IMG/VR virus record: IMGVR_UViG_3300036770_006434
Coordinates: 1 to 64,000 of that record
DNA: 64,000 bases
Reading direction: 5' to 3' (one strand)
Source of the DNA: a virus
Below the pieces are notes generated by a model that saw only the letters and a list, made by a program, of their open reading frames with translations, made no database searches and was not told where the DNA came from. Of this stretch, positions 48,026 to 54,563 are shown piece after piece. Position 1 is the stretch's first letter, and each line of letters begins with the position of its first letter. Both the position numbers and the translations under genes were made by a program.

Positions 48026-48099
48026 TGCCCTCGGCTGTGGTTGCAACAGCACTGTTATCCTCCTAAGGGATACGTCTCCTACTCTTGGACTACGAGGGC
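48026..48099 (-). tRNA. tRNA-Leu (UAG), short variable loop
   Basis: Acceptor GCCCTCG/CGAGGGC, discriminator A, no CCA. Anticodon arm TATCC/GGATA, loop CTTAGGA. Variable loop ACAGT. T arm GCTGT/ACAGC, loop TGCAACC. Confidence 0.78.
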
Positions 48100-48104
48100 G
48101 AAAT

Positions 48105-48180
48105 TGGGGGCTCAGGCGGGATTTTCACCCGCAACCTTCTCCGTATGATGGAGCCGCGCTGGACATTGCGCCACTGAGCC
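48105..48180 (-). tRNA. tRNA-Met/Ile (CAU)
   Basis: Acceptor GGCTCAG/CTGAGCC, then CCCA. D arm GCGC/GCGC. Anticodon loop ATCATAC. T arm GCGGG/CCCGC, loop TGAAAAT. CAU could be Met or, if modified, Ile. Confidence 0.8.
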
Positions 48181-48198
48181 GTGAAAGGAAATTGTCCT

Positions 48199-48438
48199 TC
48201 AATTATATAGCCACACATGGTCCTTAACCTCCCGTGGCATGGGCGCGCTGTCCGGGTCCTCCACCACTGCGCCCAGAGCCCGACGGACCTTGGCTTTGCG
48301 CCCCTTAGAGAGATACTCTTTGGCCGCGCGGCTGGGTTTGTGGTGGGGTTTGCCGTCCATGCGCGCTTCTTGCACCTCTTTGGCGGTTGGCTTGTAGCGA
48401 GAGACATCGAGAGGATCGCGGCGGCGGGTGTTGCTCAT
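48199..48438 (-). CDS. Basic hypothetical protein, 79 aa
   Basis: Very basic (KPHHKPSRAAKEYLSKGRKAKVRRALG) and set within the tRNA block. Possibly RNA binding. Unknown. Confidence 0.65.
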   Translation of the reverse strand: MSNTRRRDPLDVSRYKPTAKEVQEARMDGKPHHKPSRAAKEYLSKGRKAKVRRALGAVVEDPDSAPMPREVKDHVWLYN

Positions 48439-48475
48439 AGGAGTGGGTGATAGGTTTCGGTTAGAGTATAGAGCG

Positions 48476-48751
48476 CTAAAACCTGTTTAGTGCGGCCATC
48501 ATTCTCTGGCGCCCCACCGGGTTAGCCGAATGCACGGTAACGCGCGGCGGCGCAAAACCCCTTGTGAGCACCGCTTCCTCCAACCACAGGACAACATCAT
48601 AACCGTCTCCATTACATTCGTCGCCCAGATCGTGGTCGAGGCTCAGGTCGGTAACCTCACCGGTTTGCAACAGGGCGATGGTCTGCTCTGGGGTGTAGGT
48701 TCGGGTCCAGCCGGAAGGGGTGGGGCGGAGGTCATCTAGGTAGACTTTCAT
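48476..48751 (-). CDS. Cyclic-phosphate processing receiver domain (cPRD)
   Basis: 91 aa from ATG 48751. MKVYLDDLRPTPSGW, then TDLSLDHDLGDECNGDGYDV and VTVHSANPVGRQRMM are the signature of the cPRD receiver-like family, predicted to act on cyclic phosphate ends of RNA or nucleotides and found with RNA ligases and repair kinases. It sits between tRNA genes, consistent with end-healing of cleaved tRNAs (inference). Confidence 0.8.
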   Translation of the reverse strand: MKVYLDDLRPTPSGWTRTYTPEQTIALLQTGEVTDLSLDHDLGDECNGDGYDVVLWLEEAVLTRGFAPPRVTVHSANPVGRQRMMAALNRF

Positions 48752-48764
48752 TGAGGTGGAGTAG

Positions 48765-48793
48765 GTTAAAGGCTGGCCGCGCCAGTGTGTCAA
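48765..48793 (-). promoter_or_regulatory. Promoter of the cPRD gene
   Basis: TTGACA (48788-48793), 17-bp spacer, TTTAAC (48765-48770), 13 bp to the ATG. Confidence 0.65.
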
Positions 48794-48841
48794 GCACTGA
48801 CGGGGCCGAAAACTCACTGTGCGCGTGGAACAGGAGCTAAG

Positions 48842-48928
48842 TGGCTGGGGCGGCAGGATTTTAACCTGCAAGTCTTTTCAGACGGTAGGTTCAAAGCCTA
48901 CTGCGTTTAACGGTTCCGCCACGCCCCA
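48842..48928 (-). tRNA. tRNA-Gln (UUG) with long variable arm
   Basis: Acceptor TGGGGCG/CGCCCCA plus GCCA, with the U1-A72 and G73 features of Gln. Anticodon arm GTAGG/CCTAC, loop CTTTGAA. Variable arm GTCT-GAAA-AGAC, a GNRA hairpin not expected in Gln. T arm GCAGG/CCTGC, loop TTAAAAT. Confidence 0.82.
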
Positions 48929-49080
48929 GTGAATTTACCACAAATCCCTTTAGCTCGGTTTCGCACTTGGACGCGAGACTAGACCGACTCGCCCTTACGC
49001 GCCACGGGAGGGGATCAACATAGCGGGGTTAGCCGCTGTGGTAAAGATGGCCAAGGCCCAGTCCATCAGTATTGCGCTAT

Positions 49081-49154
49081 GCGCGAGCGGGAGTCGAACC
49101 CGTCCGCTAGGGGACTTGCACCCCGCTGCATGATGGAACGAGACCGTCTCGTCC
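49081..49154 (-). tRNA. tRNA-Cys-like (GCA), degenerate acceptor
   Basis: Anticodon region GCGGG-GTGCAAG-TCCCC resembles tRNA-Cys, T loop TTCGACT is canonical. The acceptor GGACGAG/CTCGCGC has two mismatches and no CCA. Probably a decaying gene, as a better tRNA-Cys lies at 51941. Confidence 0.45.
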
Positions 49155-49161
49155 TTGAAAT

Positions 49162-49254
49162 TGGCTGCTCCGGCAGGGAACGATCCTGCAATATCCTTGT
49201 AAGGGTCTTCTGCTTAACGGGCAGTGGCTTTACGCAGTTTTAAGCTACAGAGCA
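49162..49254 (-). tRNA. tRNA-Asn (GUU) with long variable arm
   Basis: Acceptor TGCTCTG/CGGAGCA plus GCCA. D stem GCTT/AAGC. Anticodon stem CTGC/GCAG, loop CCGTTAA (C33). Variable arm of about 19 nt with CCT/AGG pairing. T arm GCAGG/CCTGC, loop ATCGTTC. Confidence 0.68.
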
Positions 49255-49260
49255 ATGAAA

Positions 49261-49338
49261 TGGTGCGCGCTAGAGGACTCGAACCTCTGATGATGCCGAC
49301 GTGTAGGGTCGGAGCAGTCGCCGCTGTGCCAAGCGCGC
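49261..49338 (-). tRNA. tRNA-Val (UAC)
   Basis: Acceptor GCGCGCT/AGCGCGC plus ACCA. Anticodon arm CCGAC/GTCGG, loop CCTACAC. Canonical T loop TTCGAGT and a D loop with GG. Confidence 0.88.
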
Positions 49339-49387
49339 AAATGAGATTGATTCCGTATCAGGGAGAATCGGCTGTCGTTCTACAAAG

Positions 49388-49468
49388 TGGCGATTACGAC
49401 GGGGCTCGCACCCGCTACATAACGCACGCGTGACAGGCGTGGGCCTCGGCTTCTTCGGCTTCGTAATC
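49388..49468 (-). tRNA. tRNA-Asp (GUC)
   Basis: Acceptor GATTACG/CGTAATC plus GCCA. Anticodon arm CACGC/GCGTG, loop CTGTCAC. T arm GCGGG/CCCGT, loop TGCGAGC. D stem GCC/GGC without GG in the loop. Confidence 0.85.
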
Positions 49469-49477
49469 GTGAAAATA

Positions 49478-49580
49478 AACAGGCGTCCTATCCGTTATGC
49501 CAACGGCCCCAGCTTGCCGTCCCACATGTAGGGTGGCGCGCCTTAATGATGGACTCTGACTGGACTGAGCTAACGCGCCG
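49478..49580 (-). other. tRNA fragments
   Basis: A 5' half-like segment (GGGCCGTTGGCATAACGG) near 49480-49510 and a 44-nt element with GGCGCGT/GCGCGCC ends and only a D-arm-like hairpin near 49537-49580. They look like remnants or minihelices, with no complete cloverleaf. Confidence 0.4.
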
Positions 49581-49591
49581 GAAAACCAAAT

Positions 49592-49822
49592 TTAGCGCCA
49601 ACTCAGTTTGCGCTTTCCGTTTAGCGACGTGATATACAATCGTCCGAACAATCGAACTACCCAACATTCACCTTCTCTGATGTATATCCAATTTTTTAGC
49701 CCCCGTATTACGACCGAATCTCCATCTCGAAGACAGAGCCAGTGACTGAAAAGCATAACAAGGAGGGTATCGTTTTGGGTAAGCCAACAATGGCCGCGTG
49801 GGATGGGAGTATGTATAGACAT
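49592..49822 (-). CDS. Hypothetical aromatic protein, 76 aa
   Basis: Trp/Leu-rich beta-type repeats (CWLTQNDTLLVMLFSHWLCL, then CWVVRLFGRLYITSL). A TATAAT lies 13 bp before the ATG. Sits inside the tRNA block. Unknown. Confidence 0.55.
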   Translation of the reverse strand: MSIHTPIPRGHCWLTQNDTLLVMLFSHWLCLRDGDSVVIRGLKNWIYIREGECWVVRLFGRLYITSLNGKRKLSWR

Positions 49823-49847
49823 AAAATAAATGTGTATTATATTAAGA

Positions 49848-49923
49848 TGGTCAGTCCGGCTGGTATCGCGCCAGCTTAAATCCTAGTCCCAAACTAGGTG
49901 CCTCACTTTTCGGCCACGGACTG
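49848..49923 (-). tRNA. tRNA-Pro (UGG)
   Basis: Acceptor CAGTCCG/CGGACTG plus ACCA, with the C1-G72 pair typical of bacterial Pro. Anticodon arm CCTAG/CTAGG, loop TTTGGGA. T arm GCTGG/CCAGC, loop CGCGATA. D loop without GG. Confidence 0.88.
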
Positions 49924-50047
49924 TAAAGATTGCCCACCCCGTTGCGCGCGAGGTGGGCTTCTCAAACGCCGCCCAAGGACGAGGAAACAAGATCGTCCTA
50001 CATGGGTTTGTCTCTTGATGACTGGGTGCGTTATATCGAAAGATTGC

Positions 50048-50118
50048 AAGCAGGTTGTGGTATCGCGCCACACGAGCCGCGACCTTATGAGAGTCCGGCG
50101 CACCTTGTGCTACCTGCC
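50048..50118 (-). tRNA. tRNA-Met-like (CAU), second copy
   Basis: Acceptor GGCAGGT/ACCTGCT, no CCA. Compact D arm GCAC/GTGC. Anticodon loop CTCATAA. T arm TGTGG/CCACA, loop CGCGATA. Confidence 0.65.
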
Positions 50119-50399
50119 ATGTAAATTTAGAGGGGAGAGCAGCCCTCGGCATCCCGCGTCCGGTCCGCGCGCCGCTCTCCCCGTTATTGTCTATCTGATG
50201 TTACCGATCCTTGCGGTAGTCATTGTCGAAAATCACGACAATTCCTAGGCAAGCGAACAGGGCTACGAATGCGAGCATTGGTAAGCGCCTTTCTGTCCTT
50301 CGTCTGCGGTCCCGTGGGAGCGCGCAGGGGTTTGCTATATTCCTGATTCCGCACGCTTCAACGGGTGAAACCACCGGCCAAAGTGAGTGTGGGAGGAAA

Positions 50400-50533
50400 T
50401 GGATTTGAGCGGGCTGGGCGCTAAACCAGCTGGGCAGGCCCCACATGCATGGCGACATCGTCTAATGCTGCCGGTTCGATTCGTTCGCCACGCTTCAGGA
50501 CTGTGTGTCTGCTTTCCACACCGCCGCTCAAAT
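50400..50533 (-). ncRNA. Cloverleaf-like RNA, about 134 nt, CCA-ended
   Basis: Terminal helix TTTGAGC-GG/CC-GCTCAAA followed by TCCA. Three arms: GTGTG/CACAC, an extended TGGCGA/TCGCCA arm, and GCTGG/CCAGC next to the terminal helix like a T arm, plus a GGG/CCC hairpin. Same terminal helix as the element at 50924. Confidence 0.5.
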
Positions 50534-50538
50534 TGATC

Positions 50539-50697
50539 CCGGGTTCGTTCGGAGGTTAGAAGACCGTGTTAGCGAAGTTTTTTAACTCTTTCTGTAGCTC
50601 AAGGGACAGAGGATAGTGAGTTAAAGAACAGACTGACTGGTCGGCCGGGGTCGTAACCCGTTTTTATCGCCGACCATTTACCTACGAACGAACCCGG
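50539..50697. ncRNA. Branched RNA closed by a 13-bp perfect helix
   Basis: CCGGGTTCGTTCG (50539-50551) pairs with 50685-50697, extended by AGGT/ACCT. Inside: GGTCGGC/GCCGACC arm enclosing a CGGG/CCCG hairpin, and TTTAACTC/GAGTTAAA enclosing TCTGT/ACAGA. Strand unknown, minus assumed from context. Confidence 0.55.
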
Positions 50698-50923
50698 AAA
50701 AATGTTTTGCCAACCGGGCGGATTGTAGCACTCGGGCACTAGACCCCGGGCCACCTTGAACCGCCTAGTCTATTCGGATCGCGGCCTGATCAGGACTGCC
50801 ACGGCTTCGGGCCGAAGCATCGGACCCACGGAGACTTACTAACGTTGCCAAATGGGGCGTGCCACTGTTGGCGGCACACCTTGTAGCCGGCTGTTATCCC
50901 ACCCGGCGGCGGTTGACAAAAGG

Positions 50924-51078
50924 TTTTGAGCGGTCCCTAAGTTCGGCAAGGGGTCTATGGGTAAGCCCCAGACTTCGACTCCGGTTTGCTACATCCTGCG
51001 TCTTGTGGCCACGCCACGCAGTGTCTCGCCTCTCGGTGGGAATCCTCGGCCGGTCGCTGTGAAAAGCGCCGCTCAAAA
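50924..51078. ncRNA. Structured RNA, 155 nt, same terminal helix as 50400 unit
   Basis: TTTTGAGCGG (50924-50933) pairs perfectly with CCGCTCAAAA (51069-51078), nearly the same 10-bp helix as in the 50400-50533 element. Interior has several GC-rich hairpins. Confidence 0.45.
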
Positions 51079-51139
51079 TGGTGCCCCCTTTTCTCCCTAG
51101 TAACGAGCAGCTGTTCTCGCTGGGAAGAGGGCAAAAATA

Positions 51140-51229
51140 TGGCTAGGACGGTGGGTATCGCGCCCACATCGCGGGTTGCCCCGCTTGCCGGATTTGGAGT
51201 TCGGTGCATTTCTTGTCTGCCACGTCCTA
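51140..51229 (-). tRNA. tRNA-Trp (CCA) with long variable arm
   Basis: Acceptor TAGGACG/CGTCCTA plus GCCA. Anticodon loop CTCCAAA with CCG/CGG stem. Variable arm GCGGG-GCAA-CCCGC, a GNRA hairpin foreign to Trp tRNAs. T arm GTGGG/CCCAC, loop CGCGATA. D loop lacks GG. Confidence 0.82.
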
Positions 51230-51398
51230 ATGAAAATTGATCCCCGCAGCAAGTGTCGCCCAACGGGCTATCCTGCACCGAAGATATCCTACTTTGCAAA
51301 CCTCGGATAAATGGGAGGTTGATTTCGGGCCGTCTTACAGGGAACGGCTGGCTTTGTGTCCGGCATCGTCCTGTAAACGCGCCGTAGTTTGTCCAAGA

Positions 51399-51473
51399 TG
51401 GTGGTCCCAGCAGGATTTTCGCCTGCAACCTGACAGAAATCAACTGTCTACTCTGGATTTGAGCTATGGGACC
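51399..51473 (-). tRNA. tRNA-Ile (GAU)
   Basis: Acceptor GGTCCCA/TGGGACC plus ACCA. Anticodon arm GACAG/CTGTC, loop TTGATTT. T arm GCAGG/CCTGC, loop CGAAAAT. Confidence 0.87.
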
Positions 51474-51544
51474 GTAAATGGCTGGATGGTTCTTTATTCC
51501 TTACGCCTTCCAGTGTGCGGTCCATTTGGAGTAATGGACAAAGT

Positions 51545-51630
51545 GGTGGGCTAGACAGGACTCGCACCTGTGGAGGACCGAAGTCCGGGGCGTTTACAGC
51601 GCCCTGCAATAGCTGCTATGCGACTAACCC
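51545..51630 (-). tRNA. tRNA-Tyr (GUA)
   Basis: Acceptor GGGTTAG/CTAGCCC plus ACCA. Anticodon arm GGGCG/CGCCC, loop CTGTAAA. Normal long variable arm GGAC-TTCG-GTCC. T arm ACAGG/CCTGT, loop TGCGAGT. Confidence 0.88.
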
Positions 51631-51635
51631 GAAGA

Positions 51636-51710
51636 TGGAGCAGTGCAAGGGGGTCGAACCCTCGTGATTCTGATTGGAAATCAGATGCATAACCGTTCTG
51701 CCAACACTGC
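51636..51710 (-). tRNA. tRNA-Gly (UCC)
   Basis: Acceptor GCAGTGT/GCACTGC plus TCCA (U73 as in Gly). Anticodon arm TCTGA/TCAGA, loop TTTCCAA. Canonical T loop TTCGACC and D loop with GG. Confidence 0.9.
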
Positions 51711-51715
51711 GAAAT

Positions 51716-51789
51716 TGGTGGACCGCCACGGTTACTCTCCGTGGACTGTGAGATGCAAACTCACCGTGATGATATTTCACCAGCGGCCC
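51716..51789 (-). tRNA. tRNA-Ala (UGC)
   Basis: Acceptor GGGCCGC/GCGGTCC plus ACCA. Anticodon arm GTGAG/CTCAC, loop TTTGCAT. T arm CACGG/CCGTG, loop AGAGTAA. Confidence 0.85.
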
Positions 51790-51793
51790 AAAA

Positions 51794-51853
51794 TGGCACC
51801 GAGTAGGGTTCTTAACCCGTTCAGCCATGTGCTTTAGACTGTTAGGACTCGGT
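51794..51853 (-). tRNA. Truncated tRNA-like, 60 nt, no D arm
   Basis: Perfect acceptor ACCGAGT/ACTCGGT plus GCCA. A CAGTC/GGCTG stem with a 10-nt loop and a GGG/CCC T-like hairpin follow a 5-nt connector in place of the D arm. Identity unknown. Confidence 0.45.
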
Positions 51854-51940
51854 TTCCTCACGTCCCTTGCGCTTTGCCTTGTCGGCACGCTACCCCGATA
51901 GACGCCTGCTGAGGCACTAAAATCCGGGAGGGGGAAAGGA

Positions 51941-52015
51941 TGGAGACGCGTAGAGGATTTTCGCCTCTGTGGAACAGGATTGCAATCTGTCGCTTAGATA
52001 CTCAGCCAACGCGTC
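51941..52015 (-). tRNA. tRNA-Cys (GCA)
   Basis: Acceptor GACGCGT/ACGCGTC plus TCCA (U73, a Cys identity element). Anticodon loop TTGCAAT. T arm AGAGG/CCTCT, loop CGAAAAT. D loop without GG. Confidence 0.82.
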
Positions 52016-52021
52016 GTAAAG

Positions 52022-52096
52022 TGGTAGTCCCGTCGGGTATCCAGCCCGCTTCATCGGCTTAAAAGGCCGCTGCTCATGCGCTAAAGCTTCGGGACT
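52022..52096 (-). tRNA. tRNA-Lys (UUU)
   Basis: Acceptor AGTCCCG/CGGGACT plus ACCA. Anticodon stem CGGC/GCCG, loop CTTTTAA. T stem CGGG/CCCG, loop CTGGATA. Confidence 0.82.
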
Positions 52097-52102
52097 ATAG
52101 AA

Positions 52103-52200
52103 TGGCGGCTGTGACTCTCCAGCGTTGTCAAGCCTACCCTCCCCAGTTGGAACCGGTTGCGGACTTCAATCCGAGAGCGACTCGGCGTGCGGGCTTTCGC
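52103..52200 (-). ncRNA. CCA-ended tRNA-like segment, possibly Phe (GAA)
   Basis: A CGGA/TCCG stem with loop containing GAA and a 3' GCCA suggest tRNA-Phe, but the acceptor 5' strand cannot be placed. CCGGTT/AACTGG and GGCTTGA/TCA-C-AGCC pairings compete. Kept as uncertain. Confidence 0.3.
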
Positions 52201-52205
52201 AAAAA

Positions 52206-52280
52206 TGGTAGCCTAGGAGGGTGCTACCCCCTCTACTGAAACTTGAAAGGTTTCCGAGATAGTTGATTCTCCACTAGGCC
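52206..52280 (-). tRNA. tRNA-Glu (UUC), first tRNA of the block
   Basis: Acceptor GGCCTAG/CTAGGCT plus ACCA. Anticodon arm GAAAC/GTTTC, loop CTTTCAA. T arm GAGGG/CCCTC, loop GGTAGCA. D stem GAGA/TCTC. Its 5' end lies about 250 bp from a strong promoter. Confidence 0.85.
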
Positions 52281-52534
52281 GTAAAATGAAAGCTGGAAAC
52301 CGGGAATATCTTATACCCCACGGATTTCCAGCCGTTTTTCTTACCCCGATGCCTCACCGCGTGTCCCAGCGGCCTATTGGCTGTTGCGTCCGTTCGGGTA
52401 AACGGGCTTTTAATGATTCAATGATCGTGTTCAAGAAACTGGCCGCCGGGTCGGCGGGAAACGCCCTTAACCGGAGGCTTAATCTCTTGGAAATCTGGTA
52501 ATGAACGAACTGACCTGATCCTTATCTGCTGCCT

Positions 52535-52562
52535 ATCTTACTCCTTTTGCGGCCCCAGTCAA
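52535..52562 (-). promoter_or_regulatory. Promoter of the tRNA block
   Basis: TTGACT (52557-52562), 16-bp spacer, TAAGAT (52535-52540), pointing into the tRNA genes just after the upstream terminator. Confidence 0.7.
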
Positions 52563-52572
52563 TGACTTTCTT

Positions 52573-52614
52573 CAAAAAACTGAACCCCGGTGCTTTTTAC
52601 GGCTTCCGGGGTTC
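52573..52614 (-). terminator. Rho-independent terminator of the replication block
   Basis: GAACCCCGG/CCGGGGTTC (52582-52614), followed on the minus strand by AGTTTTTT. A textbook intrinsic terminator. Confidence 0.85.
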
Positions 52615-52908
52615 TTGGGGGAGACTTTGCTATCCTATCTCTGTCGGTTGAATTTCTATGGCTTCTGCTCTTTTGCTCCCCCTACTAACCCCGATACCCG
52701 TCTTCCGGGCGATTACCGGGAAACGAATTGGCGCATGCCCACAATGGACTTGTGGTAATACGCTCTCTTTTGGACTGTTGTGATTTGAGGGGCACTTGGA
52801 AATGGTGTCTGCAAATATGCGTTACACAGGAATCTGGGTGAGTTATGAAAATATTTTCAGAATCCCGCCGCATTCACGGATTCAAAGCATTGGGCGCACA
52901 TGTTTCTA

Positions 52909-53331
52909 TCATGCCATGGTCAATTCCGGGTTTTCATGGATATTGCCGATAACCTCGGTGGTTTCTTTTGTGGAGTAGTCTCCCCCGACGCGAAAACCGG
53001 ATACGCCGCCAAATCCGTCAAAACTCTGTTCCCATTCAACGGCCATCGTGTCGTAATGCGCTTCTCCCAATCCCGGAGTTTCTCTGGGATAGCGGACGAT
53101 ATCCCCTTCATACACTTCAACTCCGTTCTTATCCAGAACGCCGGTAAACTGTTCCACCACATACTTGGATTCAGGCGAGTATATGGCAACCATCAGGAAT
53201 GGCACATACGGCGGCTGGCCCGGAATCATTTCTTGCGAAAGGCCGACCACGGACCACATCACGGTGGGCTCCAGATATTTTGCGGCTTGGGTATCCCAAA
53301 CGCGGAATTTGATAGGTCTTTTCGTGTTCAT
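52909..53331 (-). CDS. YopX-family protein
   Basis: 140 aa. IKFRVWDTQAAKYLEP, then FTGVLDKNGVEVYEGDIVRYP and TTEVIGNIHENPEL are the YopX signature. The family is common in phages of many hosts, function unknown. Confidence 0.9.
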   Translation of the reverse strand: MNTKRPIKFRVWDTQAAKYLEPTVMWSVVGLSQEMIPGQPPYVPFLMVAIYSPESKYVVEQFTGVLDKNGVEVYEGDIVRYPRETPGLGEAHYDTMAVEWEQSFDGFGGVSGFRVGGDYSTKETTEVIGNIHENPELTMA

Positions 53332-53831
53332 GTGTTATTCATCGGTTCCCAACTCTGCCCCTTTGTAAAAGAAGCGTCTCGCGGCAAAACACGGTCTATC
53401 GTGATAAGTTTTCCTCTTTCATCCCGAAAAGACAAAGATACGGTGGGCTTATCCGAGTCCAGATGCCACGGATTATCTGGAACATCCGTGATTGTGGCGG
53501 CATATTTTTTACACGAATGCGAGTAATACAGGACATCTTCGCCTATCCAGTTGGACGACCCCTTCTTGTTGATCGGTTTGTCGCCTTTGTAATTCAAAGC
53601 CCTGTCTATGGCGGAGATAGCGGACATCAGGAATCCCTCCCGCTCGTTTACCTCAAAGGAACCGTCTCCATGCGGTCTGGCCTCATACACGGTTTTGCCG
53701 CCAAACGGGGTTTCGGCTGTAAAACGACCGTGGCGTAGGCGCAAATAGCCCACCTCCTTATCGCCCAGATACACGTTATACTGCTCCGGGCATGAGCCGC
53801 CGCCTTCCAGTCTGTAGTTACCGATTTGCAT
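53328..53831 (-). CDS. Hypothetical protein, 167 aa
   Basis: Beta-rich (YNVYLGDKEVGYLRLRHGRFTAE) with a helical middle. Unknown. Stop overlaps the start region of the YopX gene. Confidence 0.65.
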   Translation of the reverse strand: MQIGNYRLEGGGSCPEQYNVYLGDKEVGYLRLRHGRFTAETPFGGKTVYEARPHGDGSFEVNEREGFLMSAISAIDRALNYKGDKPINKKGSSNWIGEDVLYYSHSCKKYAATITDVPDNPWHLDSDKPTVSLSFRDERGKLITIDRVLPRDASFTKGQSWEPMNNT

Positions 53832-53842
53832 GAAATGGAATC

Positions 53843-54166
53843 TTAAAACCCCGCAGCCTTCAAGTCCATCACTGCTTCCGGCAATCTCTCAATCGGCAGG
53901 TCCACAATGACTTGCGCATCTTCCTTGAATGGATACCAGCTCAAGGTAAAAGTCTTTTTGTCTGCCGGCACAATGATCATCGCACAATAACGGGCAATCT
54001 TCGGGTCATTGACCAAGGATTTGACGTAGCCCGGCTTGCTGGCTATCTTGATAAACCAGTAAACCGTAGAAAGGTCGGTCTGGATAATCTTCTCGGGCGT
54101 CAGTTTGGCTAGAGCGGCGGTCGGCGTAATAGCCGTGGGGGCGGCTTGGACTAGAGACTCGGTCAT
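53843..54166 (-). CDS. Hypothetical protein, 107 aa
   Basis: N-terminal Ala/Thr-rich segment, then mixed domain with TFTLSWYPFKEDAQVIVDLP. Unknown. Confidence 0.6.
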   Translation of the reverse strand: MTESLVQAAPTAITPTAALAKLTPEKIIQTDLSTVYWFIKIASKPGYVKSLVNDPKIARYCAMIIVPADKKTFTLSWYPFKEDAQVIVDLPIERLPEAVMDLKAAGF

Positions 54167-54555
54167 TTTAGTTTTGCGATCCTAGCCACTAGCTCGTCCT
54201 GCATAAGTTTTCCTTCTGGGTCCCCAGCGGCAACTCGAATTTCGGCCAAAAGGGAAAGGAGGGAGAAAACAGTATCCTGCTCTTCCTTCAGTTCCTTCTC
54301 CAGTTCCTCGGCTCTATCCTGCCAAGTCTCGGCACAGCCGCCGTGGTCCCAGCCATCGTCCCGTCGCCAGACTAGGCGATTGATGGACAATGGTGCTTCC
54401 GGTCCCGTGTATATGATGCCGGCCGCAGCGCAGGCGTATCTCTCGATTTCGATACGAATTTTCTCTTCCAACTCTGGCCCGACAAACTCGGGGTTACGTG
54501 CAAATCCCACCAGTTCAGCGGCGACGGCGGCGGAGGTGTGCGGGTAAATAGGCAT
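54163..54555 (-). CDS. Hypothetical protein, 130 aa
   Basis: Helical, coiled-coil C-terminus (DRAEELEKELKEEQDTVFSLL). Unknown. Confidence 0.6.
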   Translation of the reverse strand: MPIYPHTSAAVAAELVGFARNPEFVGPELEEKIRIEIERYACAAAGIIYTGPEAPLSINRLVWRRDDGWDHGGCAETWQDRAEELEKELKEEQDTVFSLLSLLAEIRVAAGDPEGKLMQDELVARIAKLK

Positions 54556-54563
54556 AGCAGCAG

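Larger units (their letters stand above)
50119..51139. other. About 1 kb of structured non-coding sequence
   Basis: No credible CDS. Filled with long inverted repeats that define several large RNA units, listed separately. A further CAACCG/CGGTTG-bounded region (50711-50915) contains hairpins but is less clear. Confidence 0.5.
52281..52908. other. Gene-free boundary region
   Basis: Contains a GCTGGAAA/TTTCCAGC hairpin (about 52290-52335) followed on the plus strand by TTTTT, the tRNA-block promoter (52535-52562) and a minus-strand terminator (52573-52614). Short frames here lack support. Confidence 0.6.

Noticed and set aside
47862-48099. Reading the three Leu tRNAs on the plus strand would give anticodons UUG, UUA and CUA, i.e. 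Gln plus two stop-codon readers, hinting at stop-codon reassignment.
   Set aside because: The D arm, the 2-nt connector after the acceptor and the T arm next to the 3' acceptor strand fit only the minus strand, and the first unit ends in CCA there.
50201-50278. 25-aa hydrophobic frame (MLAFVALFACLGIVV...) on the minus strand.
   Set aside because: Too short, no promoter at the usual distance, within a region of structured RNA.
52286-52873. Short frames at 52286-52501 (plus) and 52685-52873 (minus).
   Set aside because: They overlap terminator and promoter signals, lack start-site support and have no natural composition.
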